From an uncultured Granulosicoccus sp. (GTDB taxonomy: Bacteria; Pseudomonadota; Gammaproteobacteria; Granulosicoccales; Granulosicoccaceae), in NCBI GenBank assembly GCA_947495035.1, contig CANLXI010000023.1, positions 54,139 to 118,138 on the forward strand: a stretch of 64,000 bases of DNA. Direction: 5' to 3'. Positions 17,229 through 25,224 of this stretch are shown here, piece by piece (the first letter of the stretch is position 1; every line of letters begins with the position of its first letter). Position numbers and translations under genes: made by a program. The notes beneath the pieces are model-generated. The model made no database searches. It was not told the DNA's origin and was given only the letters and a program-made list of their open reading frames with translations.

Positions 17229-18566
17229 ATGAACAAATCCATTGCCACGAACGTGGAAAATAACCTGACCGGTAACATCCCGAAAGTTTCTCCGGCCGAA
17301 CTTGATGTTGCAGTACACCATTCGGTAGTGAGCAAACCGATGAGCTGTCGATTCTGCGGTACCGGGCTGCAACACTCGATGGTCAATCTGGGCTTGTCGC
17401 CGTTGTGCGAGGATTTTCTGTGTCGGAATGAGCTGGACCAACCGGAAGTCTTTCTTCCTCTGGAAGTATTGGTGTGCTCCGAATGCTGGCTGGTACAGGC
17501 AAGGGAGTATTGCTCGAACACCGAAATTTTCGACGACGACTATGGTTACTATTCATCGTACTCAACGAGCTGGCTGGAACACGCCAGTCGTTATGTCGAC
17601 ATGTCCATTCCGCGCTTCGGGCTGACTGCTGACAGTTTAGTGGTGGAAATAGCCAGCAACGATGGCTACCTGCTGAAGAATTACGTCGACAAGGGCATAC
17701 CTTGTCTGGGGATCGATCCAGCGGGGAACGTCGCAGCGGCGGCAGAGAAGGTCGGGGTCAGCACCCGCGTGGAATTCTTTACCGATGAGCTGGCCCGATC
17801 AATGTGCGAAAACGGTGAGCAGGCGGATCTGATCATCGGCAACAATGTACTGGCCCACACGCCCTACATCAATGACTTCATCGCAGGCGTGGCCACATTG
17901 TTGAAAGCGGATGGGACGGCGACATTCGAATTCCCGCATTTGATGAAACTGATCGAGCAGTGTCAATTCGATACGATCTATCACGAACACTACTCCTATT
18001 ACTCGCTATATACGATCTGCCGCATGTTCGACAGCGTGGATATGCATGTCGTTGATGTGCAGCGACTGAAAACGGCTGGCGGTTCGCTGCGCGTATTTCT
18101 CGAGCACAAGGCCTTGGGACATGAAGCGACCGAAAGCGTTGCGGAAATACTTCAGGAGGAGGCAGACGCCGGATTGCGTGACATGAGCACTTATCTGGCC
18201 TTCGGCGCCAGAGCGGCTGAAGTGAAGAATGAGTTGCTGAGCTTGCTCATTCAATTGAAGCGAGAGGGAAAGCGAGTGATCGGGTATGGCGCGCCGGGAA
18301 AGGGAAACACGCTGCTGAATTATTGCGGTATCAAGACCGACTTGTTGTCATCAACCTGCGACAGAAGCTTGCACAAGCATGGGCGATTCTGCCCTGGGTC
18401 CAGAATACCGATATTTCCACCTGAGCATATCGATGAGGTGAAGCCGGACTATGTCTTGATCCTGCCCTGGAATCTGCAACAGGAAATCACAGCACAGCTG
18501 GCACATGTGCGCGATTGGGGCGGTAAATTCATTGTGCCGATTCCACATCCCCGGATACTGGATTAA
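17229..18566 (+). CDS. SAM-dependent sugar C-methyltransferase-like protein
   Basis: A 445-residue protein with the three-part layout of NDP-hexose C-methyltransferases. The N-terminal zinc-binding region has CRFCG and CSEC. A SAM-binding domain contains VVEIASNDGYLL and IGNNVLAHTPYIND. The C-terminal domain bears IGYGAPGKGNTLLNYCGI. In this family the enzyme methylates a carbon of a keto-deoxysugar, giving branched sugars. It follows the aminomutase-like gene, so the two may make one unusual sugar. The ATG overlaps the stop of a 22-codon open frame by four bases. The 3' end overlaps the convergent peptidase-like gene by 38 bp. Confidence 0.83.
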   Translation: MNKSIATNVENNLTGNIPKVSPAELDVAVHHSVVSKPMSCRFCGTGLQHSMVNLGLSPLCEDFLCRNELDQPEVFLPLEVLVCSECWLVQAREYCSNTEIFDDDYGYYSSYSTSWLEHASRYVDMSIPRFGLTADSLVVEIASNDGYLLKNYVDKGIPCLGIDPAGNVAAAAEKVGVSTRVEFFTDELARSMCENGEQADLIIGNNVLAHTPYINDFIAGVATLLKADGTATFEFPHLMKLIEQCQFDTIYHEHYSYYSLYTICRMFDSVDMHVVDVQRLKTAGGSLRVFLEHKALGHEATESVAEILQEEADAGLRDMSTYLAFGARAAEVKNELLSLLIQLKREGKRVIGYGAPGKGNTLLNYCGIKTDLLSSTCDRSLHKHGRFCPGSRIPIFPPEHIDEVKPDYVLILPWNLQQEITAQLAHVRDWGGKFIVPIPHPRILD

Positions 18567-19878
18567 GCCAGGTTCCGGCATGTCTGCGTGGTGCTAGGAG
18601 TTGGTGTTGTTGCAATAGCCGAGCGGCTTCATTCAACTCCTTCATGCTGATACCTGATCTGGCCGCGATTGTGGAAAGTGGGGTCTCGCCATCAGACTGA
18701 TTGAGTAGCCACAACAGACTCATCTGCAACTTTCCCGGATCGGTATTGGCACCCAGCGCACCATAGAGTCCTCGGCGGCCGAGCTGAGGCTCGCCATAGG
18801 GGGCGAGATTCTGATAGATGATGTCGTTGTTGCATGAGTCGGCAATGCGCCTCAGCAAGGAAAACGACTCTTCCAGCCCGGCCGCCGTCACGAAATCCAG
18901 ATCGTCCTTGCTGGTGTGATATTCGGGGAAGGTGCCATGCACACTGCGCGACAGTCTACCCACCGGCAGATTGAAACCGGGCGAGCAGTACTGCCTTTCG
19001 TCGTAGCCGTAGGGAGAAAACGATAGAATATGATGCCTGTCCGGGTGAATTTCCCGGAGGCACTGCTCCATCAGTCGATCCATCCATCGAGATCCCTCGC
19101 GCGTCTGTTTCCAGTTGAACGGGCTTTCATCCCCCAGGCCGGTAATGACGAGGCCACCGATGATATTGCTGAGATTCTGCCGATTGTTGGCGAGCCAGCT
19201 TATTGCTCCGATCGTGCCGGGTACAAACACGAAACGCCATGAGAGCTCTTGCTCGCGGCAAGCGAGCCACTGGGCGAGCGCCGCGGACAGCACCATGCCG
19301 GAAAGATTGTCATTGGCCAGTTGGGGGTGGCAAATGTGCGTACTGACGAGTATTTCCTGTTCGCTCTTGCCTGTGATGAGCAGTTCGCCATAATTCAGCA
19401 CACCGGGTTTGCGCTCGGCATCGATCCGCACCGTGAATGGCCCATCGCCCAATTCATCCAGCTTTTCCTGACTGAGACAGAAACCCCAGTTCTCGGCATA
19501 ATAGCTGGTTCGGTAGGGAATGCTGAGCGGCTTGTCGGGCAAGGTGTGAAGATGAGGTAGCAGTTCCTCCCGTGTCAGCGTTGCGTCCACCGGCACGCTG
19601 AAGTTGACCACATGCAGATTGGAGTTGTTGGTATCGACCAGACGTATACCGTTCTGATCTTCTATCCAGGCGCGCCTGAAGTGCCATTCCTCGGGTACGG
19701 TCCAGTCGAGTACCGGCGTACCACTGGCAACCTCACGGATATCGATTGGTGCCAATGCTTGCAGCTTCACAAGCGACTCTCTGACTCCGGGGCCTGTAAT
19801 GCTGCGCATGATCGGATACAGCTCGGTGATCAGTTGATGGAGCTGAATACCGGTGAGCGGTTCTGATGGATTGCTCAT
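18529..19878 (-). CDS. DUF4910/DUF2172 aminopeptidase-like protein
   Basis: A 449-residue protein. The N-terminal motif LYPIMRSITGPGVRESL, the central VSTHICHPQLANDNLSGM and later RQYCSPGFNLPVGRLSRS are typical of the DUF2172/DUF4910 family, which has an aminopeptidase-like zinc fold. His and Asp in the ICHP and NDN segments are plausible zinc ligands. The last 70 residues look like a winged helix (TPLSTIAARSGISMKELNEA). Members are frequent in polysaccharide loci, but no reaction is established. No signal peptide is seen, so it is probably cytoplasmic. It is convergent with the C-methyltransferase gene and overlaps its end. Confidence 0.72.
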   Translation of the reverse strand: MSNPSEPLTGIQLHQLITELYPIMRSITGPGVRESLVKLQALAPIDIREVASGTPVLDWTVPEEWHFRRAWIEDQNGIRLVDTNNSNLHVVNFSVPVDATLTREELLPHLHTLPDKPLSIPYRTSYYAENWGFCLSQEKLDELGDGPFTVRIDAERKPGVLNYGELLITGKSEQEILVSTHICHPQLANDNLSGMVLSAALAQWLACREQELSWRFVFVPGTIGAISWLANNRQNLSNIIGGLVITGLGDESPFNWKQTREGSRWMDRLMEQCLREIHPDRHHILSFSPYGYDERQYCSPGFNLPVGRLSRSVHGTFPEYHTSKDDLDFVTAAGLEESFSLLRRIADSCNNDIIYQNLAPYGEPQLGRRGLYGALGANTDPGKLQMSLLWLLNQSDGETPLSTIAARSGISMKELNEAARLLQQHQLLAPRRHAGTWLNPVSGDVESAQ

Positions 19879-19930
19879 GTCTGGATATGGTCTCGCGGAA
19901 AGTCGTCTGACAAGAAGAGCTTGATGCCGG

Positions 19931-20950
19931 TTACAGTATTCGAGGTTCGATTTTCAGCGAGACCTGGAACTCCTGAAGCACATGATCGCGGATTTTCTCG
20001 GCAAGTCGGATCAAGGCAACGGCGTCAGTCTGGTGGTACTTGATCAGTACCAGTGCCTGTTTCCCATGTACACCCACACCGTTCTGCCGATATCCCTTGT
20101 AACCGAGTTTATCTATCAACCAGCCGGCTGCGAGCTTGTAGCTGCCGTTTTCCTGTGGGTAGCCGATCATGTCGGGGTAATTTTGCAACAAATCGGTGTA
20201 ATGGCTGCGGGAGACAACCGGGTTGTGAAAGAAGCTTCCTGCATTCGGTAGCCGGGCAGGGTCGGGAAGCTTGGATGTTCGTATCGCACAGATCGATTCG
20301 CTGACCAGCTTCACATCGGGTCTGCGATCCTGAAAATGCGAAGCGAGATATTCGGCCAGAGCACGATACTCGGTATTCAATTCCAGATCACCGCCAATGT
20401 GCAGTGTCACCTGTCCGATGATGTATTCGTCTTGCTGTCGCTTGAAAAGGCTGTCTCGATAACTGAAATGACACTCCTCTGCGGTCATCGTCAACCATTC
20501 TCCGGTTGGTACGTGCAGAGCACGCAGGGCCACGAAGCGATCGCACAGTTCTACGCCATAAGCCCCGATATTCTGTACAGGGGCGGCACCCACCTGTCCG
20601 GGAATCAGACTCAGGTTTTCCAGGCCGATGAAATCGCGATCCACAGTATCCATGACCAGTTCATGCCAGAGCACACCCGCACTGCTGGTGACATGTGTGC
20701 CATTCCCATCGGTTGCATCGGTGTATCGGACTGAGCTGTCAATCTGTCGGATCACGAGCCCCGGGAAATCCCTGGTGAAGACGAGATTGCTGCCACCCCC
20801 CAACGCCAGAATGGGCCAGTGTCGCTGCTGGGCATGCCGAACCGCTTCGAGTAACGCCTGCTCTCCATCGACTTCCACGAAATGCGCCGCACGTTGCTTG
20901 AAGCCGAACGTTGTATACGGAGTCAGATCGACATCATGCTCAATTACCAT
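19931..20950 (-). CDS. murB: UDP-N-acetylenolpyruvoylglucosamine reductase
   Basis: MurB reduces UDP-GlcNAc-enolpyruvate to UDP-MurNAc with NADPH and FAD in peptidoglycan synthesis. The sequence has the FAD-binding segment ALGGGSNLVFTRDFPG, the catalytic serine region NAGSFFHNPVV and the glutamate in YPQENGSYKLAAGWLI. The long C-terminal part places it in the E. coli-like type I group. The open frame extends to 21100, but MurB homology begins at MVIEHDVDLTPYTTFG, so the ATG at 20950 is chosen (339 residues). The intervening 146 bp separate it from the MATE gene on the same strand. Confidence 0.95.
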   Translation of the reverse strand: MVIEHDVDLTPYTTFGFKQRAAHFVEVDGEQALLEAVRHAQQRHWPILALGGGSNLVFTRDFPGLVIRQIDSSVRYTDATDGNGTHVTSSAGVLWHELVMDTVDRDFIGLENLSLIPGQVGAAPVQNIGAYGVELCDRFVALRALHVPTGEWLTMTAEECHFSYRDSLFKRQQDEYIIGQVTLHIGGDLELNTEYRALAEYLASHFQDRRPDVKLVSESICAIRTSKLPDPARLPNAGSFFHNPVVSRSHYTDLLQNYPDMIGYPQENGSYKLAAGWLIDKLGYKGYRQNGVGVHGKQALVLIKYHQTDAVALIRLAEKIRDHVLQEFQVSLKIEPRIL

Positions 20951-21096
20951 GTCTCGCGCGTTTGGACCTCGTCTGATGTGCACCAATTGTATTATCGAAT
21001 CGGTGGAAATACCGTTGAAACGCCTATCTGTCATCTGACGTTGCGAACAACAGGCATGCCTGCGCTGACTGCCCGAGTAACAAAAGTCGCAGGCGG

Positions 21097-22425
21097 TCAA
21101 GATATGCGTGCAATCAGCAACGGCCAGTACCTGACCAACGTCAAAGCTCTGGTCAGGAACATGACATGGTAGCTCAACCAGATACCATGATTGCCCAGCA
21201 GGGGTACCAGGGCCAGTGACGCAAGGCCGAAAACCAGCAACGAGACCAGCATGCTGTCGCGCATGTTGGCTGTCTGGGTCGCGCCAATGAAAATGCCATC
21301 AAGCAGAAAGCTCCAGACACCGGTGATTGGCAATACGATGACCCAGGGTAGCCACACTGCGGCCAGTTCACGGATCTGTTCATCGGTTGTCATGAGGGCG
21401 GTAAGCGACTCACCGAAAAGCCAGAAGGCGAGCGAGAAGACCAGTGCGGTAACGGCTGCCAGTTCCACTGCCGTGGCAACGGCTCGCCTGAACAGTGCAA
21501 GGCTGCGTTTACCCATGGAATACCCGGTGAGCGTTTCAATCGCATGCGCGTAACCATCCAGGCAATAGGCGGCGAGATTGACCATATGCAGCAGGACGGT
21601 ATTGACAGCGAGCGTCGCCACACCAATACGGCTGGCGAGCACAGTCATCCAGTACATGGCCAGAATCAGACAAAGTGTTCGGATGAAGAGATTACCGCTG
21701 ATGCGAAAATACTTGATGCACTGCTGTGAGTCGAGCAACCAGCCGAGCACCGGTTTGTGTGCCAGCGCACTGCGCAGCACGTGACGCAGCAGATACAGGC
21801 CATAGGCTAGCGTGATGTACTCGCTGATGAGCGTCGCCCAGGCCACTCCGGCGATATTCAGCTCTGTCAGGGAGAAGAAGCTGATGGTCAGCACGACGTT
21901 CAGTGCATTGAGCAGGAACTGCAGCATCAGCACTTGACGCATCAGCTGCAAGCCGATCAAGGTGCCCATGATGACGTACAGCATCAGGGTGGCCGGTGCG
22001 GCATGTATACGGATGGAAAAATAGACGGCTGTCAGCGATTTCCAGTCCTCGCTGTCGGTCAAAGCTGCCAGTCCGATGTGCAGTATCGGGACCTGCAAGG
22101 CAATCAGTAGAGCACCGAGAACGCAGGCAATCGCCAGGGCACGCGTTGTGATTCGCCCGGCATCCATCAGATCATTGGCACCGAAAGCCTGGGCTACCAA
22201 CCCGCCGGTTCCCATGCGCAGAAAGCCGAACATCCAGTAGATGCTGCTGAACAGCAAGGCTCCGACTGCTGTTGCCGCTATCCATTCCGGAGAGCCCATG
22301 CGGCCCATGACCGCGGTATCCACGATGCCCACGATCGGCACCATGCCGTTGGACAGCATGACGGGCAGGGAGAGTCCGAGAAGATACTTGCGCCATTGCG
22401 CCTGGCTGGCGGCTTCCGTTATCAC
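21097..22425 (-). CDS. MATE family transporter, DinF-like
   Basis: A 442-residue inner membrane protein with about 12 hydrophobic segments. The N-terminal LSLPVMLSNGMVPIVGIVDTAVMG and GGLVAQAFGAND are typical of the DinF branch of the MATE family. These proteins export organic cations or drugs using sodium or proton gradients. The substrate of this one is unknown. It lies upstream of murB on the same strand. No regulatory site was recognised before it. Confidence 0.88.
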   Translation of the reverse strand: MITEAASQAQWRKYLLGLSLPVMLSNGMVPIVGIVDTAVMGRMGSPEWIAATAVGALLFSSIYWMFGFLRMGTGGLVAQAFGANDLMDAGRITTRALAIACVLGALLIALQVPILHIGLAALTDSEDWKSLTAVYFSIRIHAAPATLMLYVIMGTLIGLQLMRQVLMLQFLLNALNVVLTISFFSLTELNIAGVAWATLISEYITLAYGLYLLRHVLRSALAHKPVLGWLLDSQQCIKYFRISGNLFIRTLCLILAMYWMTVLASRIGVATLAVNTVLLHMVNLAAYCLDGYAHAIETLTGYSMGKRSLALFRRAVATAVELAAVTALVFSLAFWLFGESLTALMTTDEQIRELAAVWLPWVIVLPITGVWSFLLDGIFIGATQTANMRDSMLVSLLVFGLASLALVPLLGNHGIWLSYHVMFLTRALTLVRYWPLLIARIS

Positions 22426-22470
22426 TGCATCATGTTACAGCAGTCCCGGCACGATCCTGCCTTGTTCAAC

Positions 22471-22502
22471 GAAAAAGGGCTCCGGAATGATATCCGGAGC
22501 CC
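22471..22502 (-). terminator. Rho-independent terminator downstream of ugd
   Basis: A perfect 10-bp inverted repeat (GGGCTCCGGA, loop of 6) is followed, read on the minus strand, by five T. It lies about 190 bp after the ugd stop codon and just before the MATE gene start, so it separates the two transcripts. Confidence 0.85.
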
Positions 22503-22584
22503 CTGTTCGAAACGCGACGAGTGCTGACTTCTGCCAGCGTTGTGGCTGCGTGCCCGCCGCCCCGTCGATTCAGTTCAAACTGGC

Positions 22585-22626
22585 GACATCGACATCGACA
22601 TCGACATCGACATCGACATCGACATT
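22585..22626. repeat. GACATC hexamer array
   Basis: Six perfect copies and one imperfect copy of GACATC stand in tandem. The array is outside coding sequence, between the ugd stop and its terminator, so it would form part of the ugd mRNA 3' end. Confidence 0.95.
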
Positions 22627-22690
22627 TACAGCTTCAGTGTAGCGACCATCAGTACGTCATGCGGCTGCAGGTTCAGTACACTGCCAGGAA

Positions 22691-24019
22691 CTACCGAGGA
22701 CGCCCGATGCAGTCGTAGGTAAATCCCATCTCCATCATGTGTTCCGGATCGTAGAGGTTACGACCGTCAATCACCAGTGGGTTCTTCAGGCTTTCCTTCA
22801 AGGAGTCCAGATTCGGGCTGCGGAACTCACGCCACTCGGTGTTGATCAGCAGCGCATCGGTACCGTCGACCGTGTCCTGAGCAGTACCGACCAGTTCCAG
22901 GCGCTTCTCATTCGGATAGAAGTGACGCATCTCTTTCATCGCTACCGGATCGTAGGCCCGAACCGTGCCACCATGCTCGAAGATGGATTCGATCAGAACG
23001 CGGCTGGGTGCTTCACGCAGATCGTCGGTATTGGGCTTGAATGACAGTCCCCAGACTGCGAATTTCTTGCCTTCGATGTTGTTGTCGAAATGCTTCATCA
23101 GTTTTTCGAACAACACATGCTTCTGGCGATCATTGACGCTGTCAACGGCCTGCAGCAATTGGGCCTCGTAGTTGTTCTCGCGCGACGTGGCAATCAGCGC
23201 CTTGACGTCTTTCGGGAAGCACGATCCGCCATAGCCACAGCCAGGGTAGATGAAGTGGTAACCGATACGCGGATCGGAACCGATGCCGACACGGACATCT
23301 TCGATGTCGGCGCCCAGTCGATCGGCAATGTTGGACAACTCGTTCATGAAGCTGATCTTGGTGGCCAGCAGCGAGTTGGCCGCGTATTTGGTGAGCTCGG
23401 AAGACTTGCGGCTCATGAAGATCAGACGGTCACGGCGATTACGGCAGAACGGCGCATACAGCTCACGCATCACTTCCGTGGCATGCTCATCGTCGGTACC
23501 GATGACGATGCGATCCGGCTTCATGAAATCTTCAATGGCCGCGCCTTCCTTCAGGAATTCCGGGTTGGAGATGACGGCGTAGTCGATGGTTTCGTTACGC
23601 GCAGCAAGGCCTTCGGCAATGACTTTCTCAACCATGTCGCCGGTGCCTACCGGTACGGTTGACTTGTTGACGACAATCTTGGACTCGGTCATGCGATCGG
23701 CAATGGTCTTGGCAACAGCAGCGACGTATTGCATGTCTGCCGAACCATCTTCACCCGGTGGTGTGCCAACGGCTATGAACTGGACTTCACTGTGGGCAAC
23801 GGCCCGGTCCATGTCGGTGGTGAAATCGAGGCGTTCAGCTTCCACATTGCGCTTGATGACGTCATCCAGACCCGGTTCGAAAATCGGGATGATTCCCTTG
23901 CGCAGATTGGCTACCTTGGTTTCGTCGACATCAACGCACAGTACCTCGTTGCCGACATCCGCAATCAGTGCGCCTGTCACCAGGCCCACATAGCCGGAGC
24001 CGTAAATCGTTACTTTCAT
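22691..24019 (-). CDS. ugd: UDP-glucose 6-dehydrogenase
   Basis: It oxidises UDP-glucose to UDP-glucuronate using two NAD+. The 442-residue sequence has the N-terminal NAD motif GSGYVG (residues 7-12), the hinge motif NPEFLKEGAAIEDF and the catalytic cysteine Cys267 in GYGGSCFPKD. The C-terminal UDP-binding domain includes GLSFKPNTDDLREAPS. UDP-glucuronate is a likely donor for the polysaccharide locus upstream in the window, and the lyase-like paralogues there also suggest a uronic-acid polymer. The gene stands alone between a candidate sigma-70 promoter and a terminator. Confidence 0.96.
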   Translation of the reverse strand: MKVTIYGSGYVGLVTGALIADVGNEVLCVDVDETKVANLRKGIIPIFEPGLDDVIKRNVEAERLDFTTDMDRAVAHSEVQFIAVGTPPGEDGSADMQYVAAVAKTIADRMTESKIVVNKSTVPVGTGDMVEKVIAEGLAARNETIDYAVISNPEFLKEGAAIEDFMKPDRIVIGTDDEHATEVMRELYAPFCRNRRDRLIFMSRKSSELTKYAANSLLATKISFMNELSNIADRLGADIEDVRVGIGSDPRIGYHFIYPGCGYGGSCFPKDVKALIATSRENNYEAQLLQAVDSVNDRQKHVLFEKLMKHFDNNIEGKKFAVWGLSFKPNTDDLREAPSRVLIESIFEHGGTVRAYDPVAMKEMRHFYPNEKRLELVGTAQDTVDGTDALLINTEWREFRSPNLDSLKESLKNPLVIDGRNLYDPEHMMEMGFTYDCIGRPR

Positions 24020-24202
24020 TATTATTCCTGAATTGTGGCAGTCACTGACTGCCTTTCCACTACATTGAAAAGAAAAAAGTACTCGCTTATCGGCGCCTCA
24101 AGGCAGCACGATGAGATCGGGAGAATTCGGGTTGTTGGTTGCGCGAACCGTGCCAGTGAAAAACCTTGATCCGGTTTTGCCAGATGAGAAAAGTCAGGGG
24201 GG

Positions 24203-24231
24203 ATTATAGTGTCCAACGCGGGTAATGGTAA
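24203..24231 (-). promoter_or_regulatory. Candidate sigma-70 promoter for ugd
   Basis: On the minus strand TTACCA (24226-24231) and a perfect TATAAT (24203-24208) are separated by 17 bp. This predicts a start near 24196 and a leader of about 175 nt before ugd. Confidence 0.55.
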
Positions 24232-24300
24232 TGAGTAGCCGTCAACATCTTGATGAGATGTGAGCAACGCATTGTAAAAACTGTGTGATCGTTTCGAAAA

Positions 24301-25125
24301 TCAAGCCCCGGCATGCAACATTTCCCGTTTTCCCGGTGGACCAGCCATTTTCTTGACGTTGTAACCGGCAGCAATCAGTGCCCGACGCACGCTGCCCTTG
24401 GCGGAATAGGTAGTCAGTGCGCCGTCTACGGCCGTTTTGCCACGCAAGCGAGACAGGAATTCCGGGGACCAGCATTCCGGATTGCTGTCAGGACTGAAGG
24501 CATCGAGGTATATGGCATCGAACCGCCCGCCTGGCAGTTCATCCTGAATCGCATCGCTTAAACGCAGCGTCAAGGTGATGTTTGCGCTCAGTGCCAAGGT
24601 AATCGGTACCTTTGCCGTTTCGCCCGTTTCGCCCGTTTCGCCCGTTTCGCCCGTTTCGCCCGTTTCGCCCGTTTCGCCAGAGTCGCCAGAGTCGCCAGAG
24701 TCGCCAGAGTCGCCAGAGTCGCCAGAGTCGCCAGAGTCGCCAGAGTCGCCAGAGTCGAACAGGGGGCCGATGGCGTTCAGTCCTTCAATCAAGCGATCAT
24801 ACAAGCCGGGATTGTTCAGAAGCTCCCGGTAATGCACCGTGGGGAGCAGGGACAGAACCGATGGGTCGTTTTCAATGGCGTGGTAGTCGAGAGGTGTCTG
24901 GCAATCGCTGGCCAGATCCATACTCAGCAGGCAATTGAGTCCGAGACCGAATCCGACTTCGAGTATGCGCGTGGGTTGCCTGGCAGCCAGTCGATCGGCG
25001 ACGCCGGTGGCGTTCAGGAATACGTGGCGTGATTCGGTAACAGCCCCATTGACGGAGTGAAAGGTCTCTCCGTAACGTTCACTGTGCAGCGTGCGAGACC
25101 CATCGGCAGTAAGGATCGTGGTCAC
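24301..25125 (-). CDS. MnmD-like tRNA methyltransferase (DUF752) with repeat-expanded loop
   Basis: A 274-residue protein matching the MnmD/MnmC1 methyltransferase family, which methylates the wobble 2-thiouridine side chain of tRNA. Motifs are LEVGFGLGLNCLLS (SAM binding), FDAIYLDAFSPDSNPECW and TYSAKGSVRRALIAAGY, then GPPGKREMLHA. The C-terminal oxidoreductase of bifunctional MnmC is absent. Between residues about 124 and 168 lies an acidic tandem repeat, nine DSG then six ETG. It is coded by 9-bp repeats and placed in the loop before the strand ITLTLRLSDA. The repeat is in frame, so the gene is probably functional. Confidence 0.82.
   Translation of the reverse strand: MTTILTADGSRTLHSERYGETFHSVNGAVTESRHVFLNATGVADRLAARQPTRILEVGFGLGLNCLLSMDLASDCQTPLDYHAIENDPSVLSLLPTVHYRELLNNPGLYDRLIEGLNAIGPLFDSGDSGDSGDSGDSGDSGDSGDSGDSGETGETGETGETGETGETGETAKVPITLALSANITLTLRLSDAIQDELPGGRFDAIYLDAFSPDSNPECWSPEFLSRLRGKTAVDGALTTYSAKGSVRRALIAAGYNVKKMAGPPGKREMLHAGA
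24622..24756 (-). repeat. In-frame 9-bp minisatellite, two variants, inside the MnmD-like gene
   Basis: Six copies of GCCCGTTTC (24622-24675) abut nine copies of GCCAGAGTC (24676-24756), plus strand, without interruption. Read on the coding strand they give Glu-Thr-Gly and Asp-Ser-Gly repeats. Copies within each block are identical at every position, including wobble positions, so expansion is recent. The neighbouring segment (GCCGTTTC) looks like a degenerate extra copy. Confidence 0.97.
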
Positions 25126-25224
25126 AGTTTGTGTTGCTCGGGTATTCGAAGCGTCGGTCAGTTCAATGAATGCGAGGTGCGGGCAGGCTCGTACAGCCTG
25201 GCTGCGTGCCGGTTGAGGGCCGCC

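Noticed and set aside
20951..21100. N-terminal extension of MurB
   Set aside because: The 50 extra residues are Cys/Arg/Gln-rich, overlap the MATE gene and do not resemble MurB, so the ATG at 20950 is used.
24575..24938. Open frames with SPVSPVSPE and RPFRPFRQSRQ repeats on the plus strand
   Set aside because: They are antisense readings of the 9-bp array in the MnmD-like gene, which has clear family motifs on both sides.
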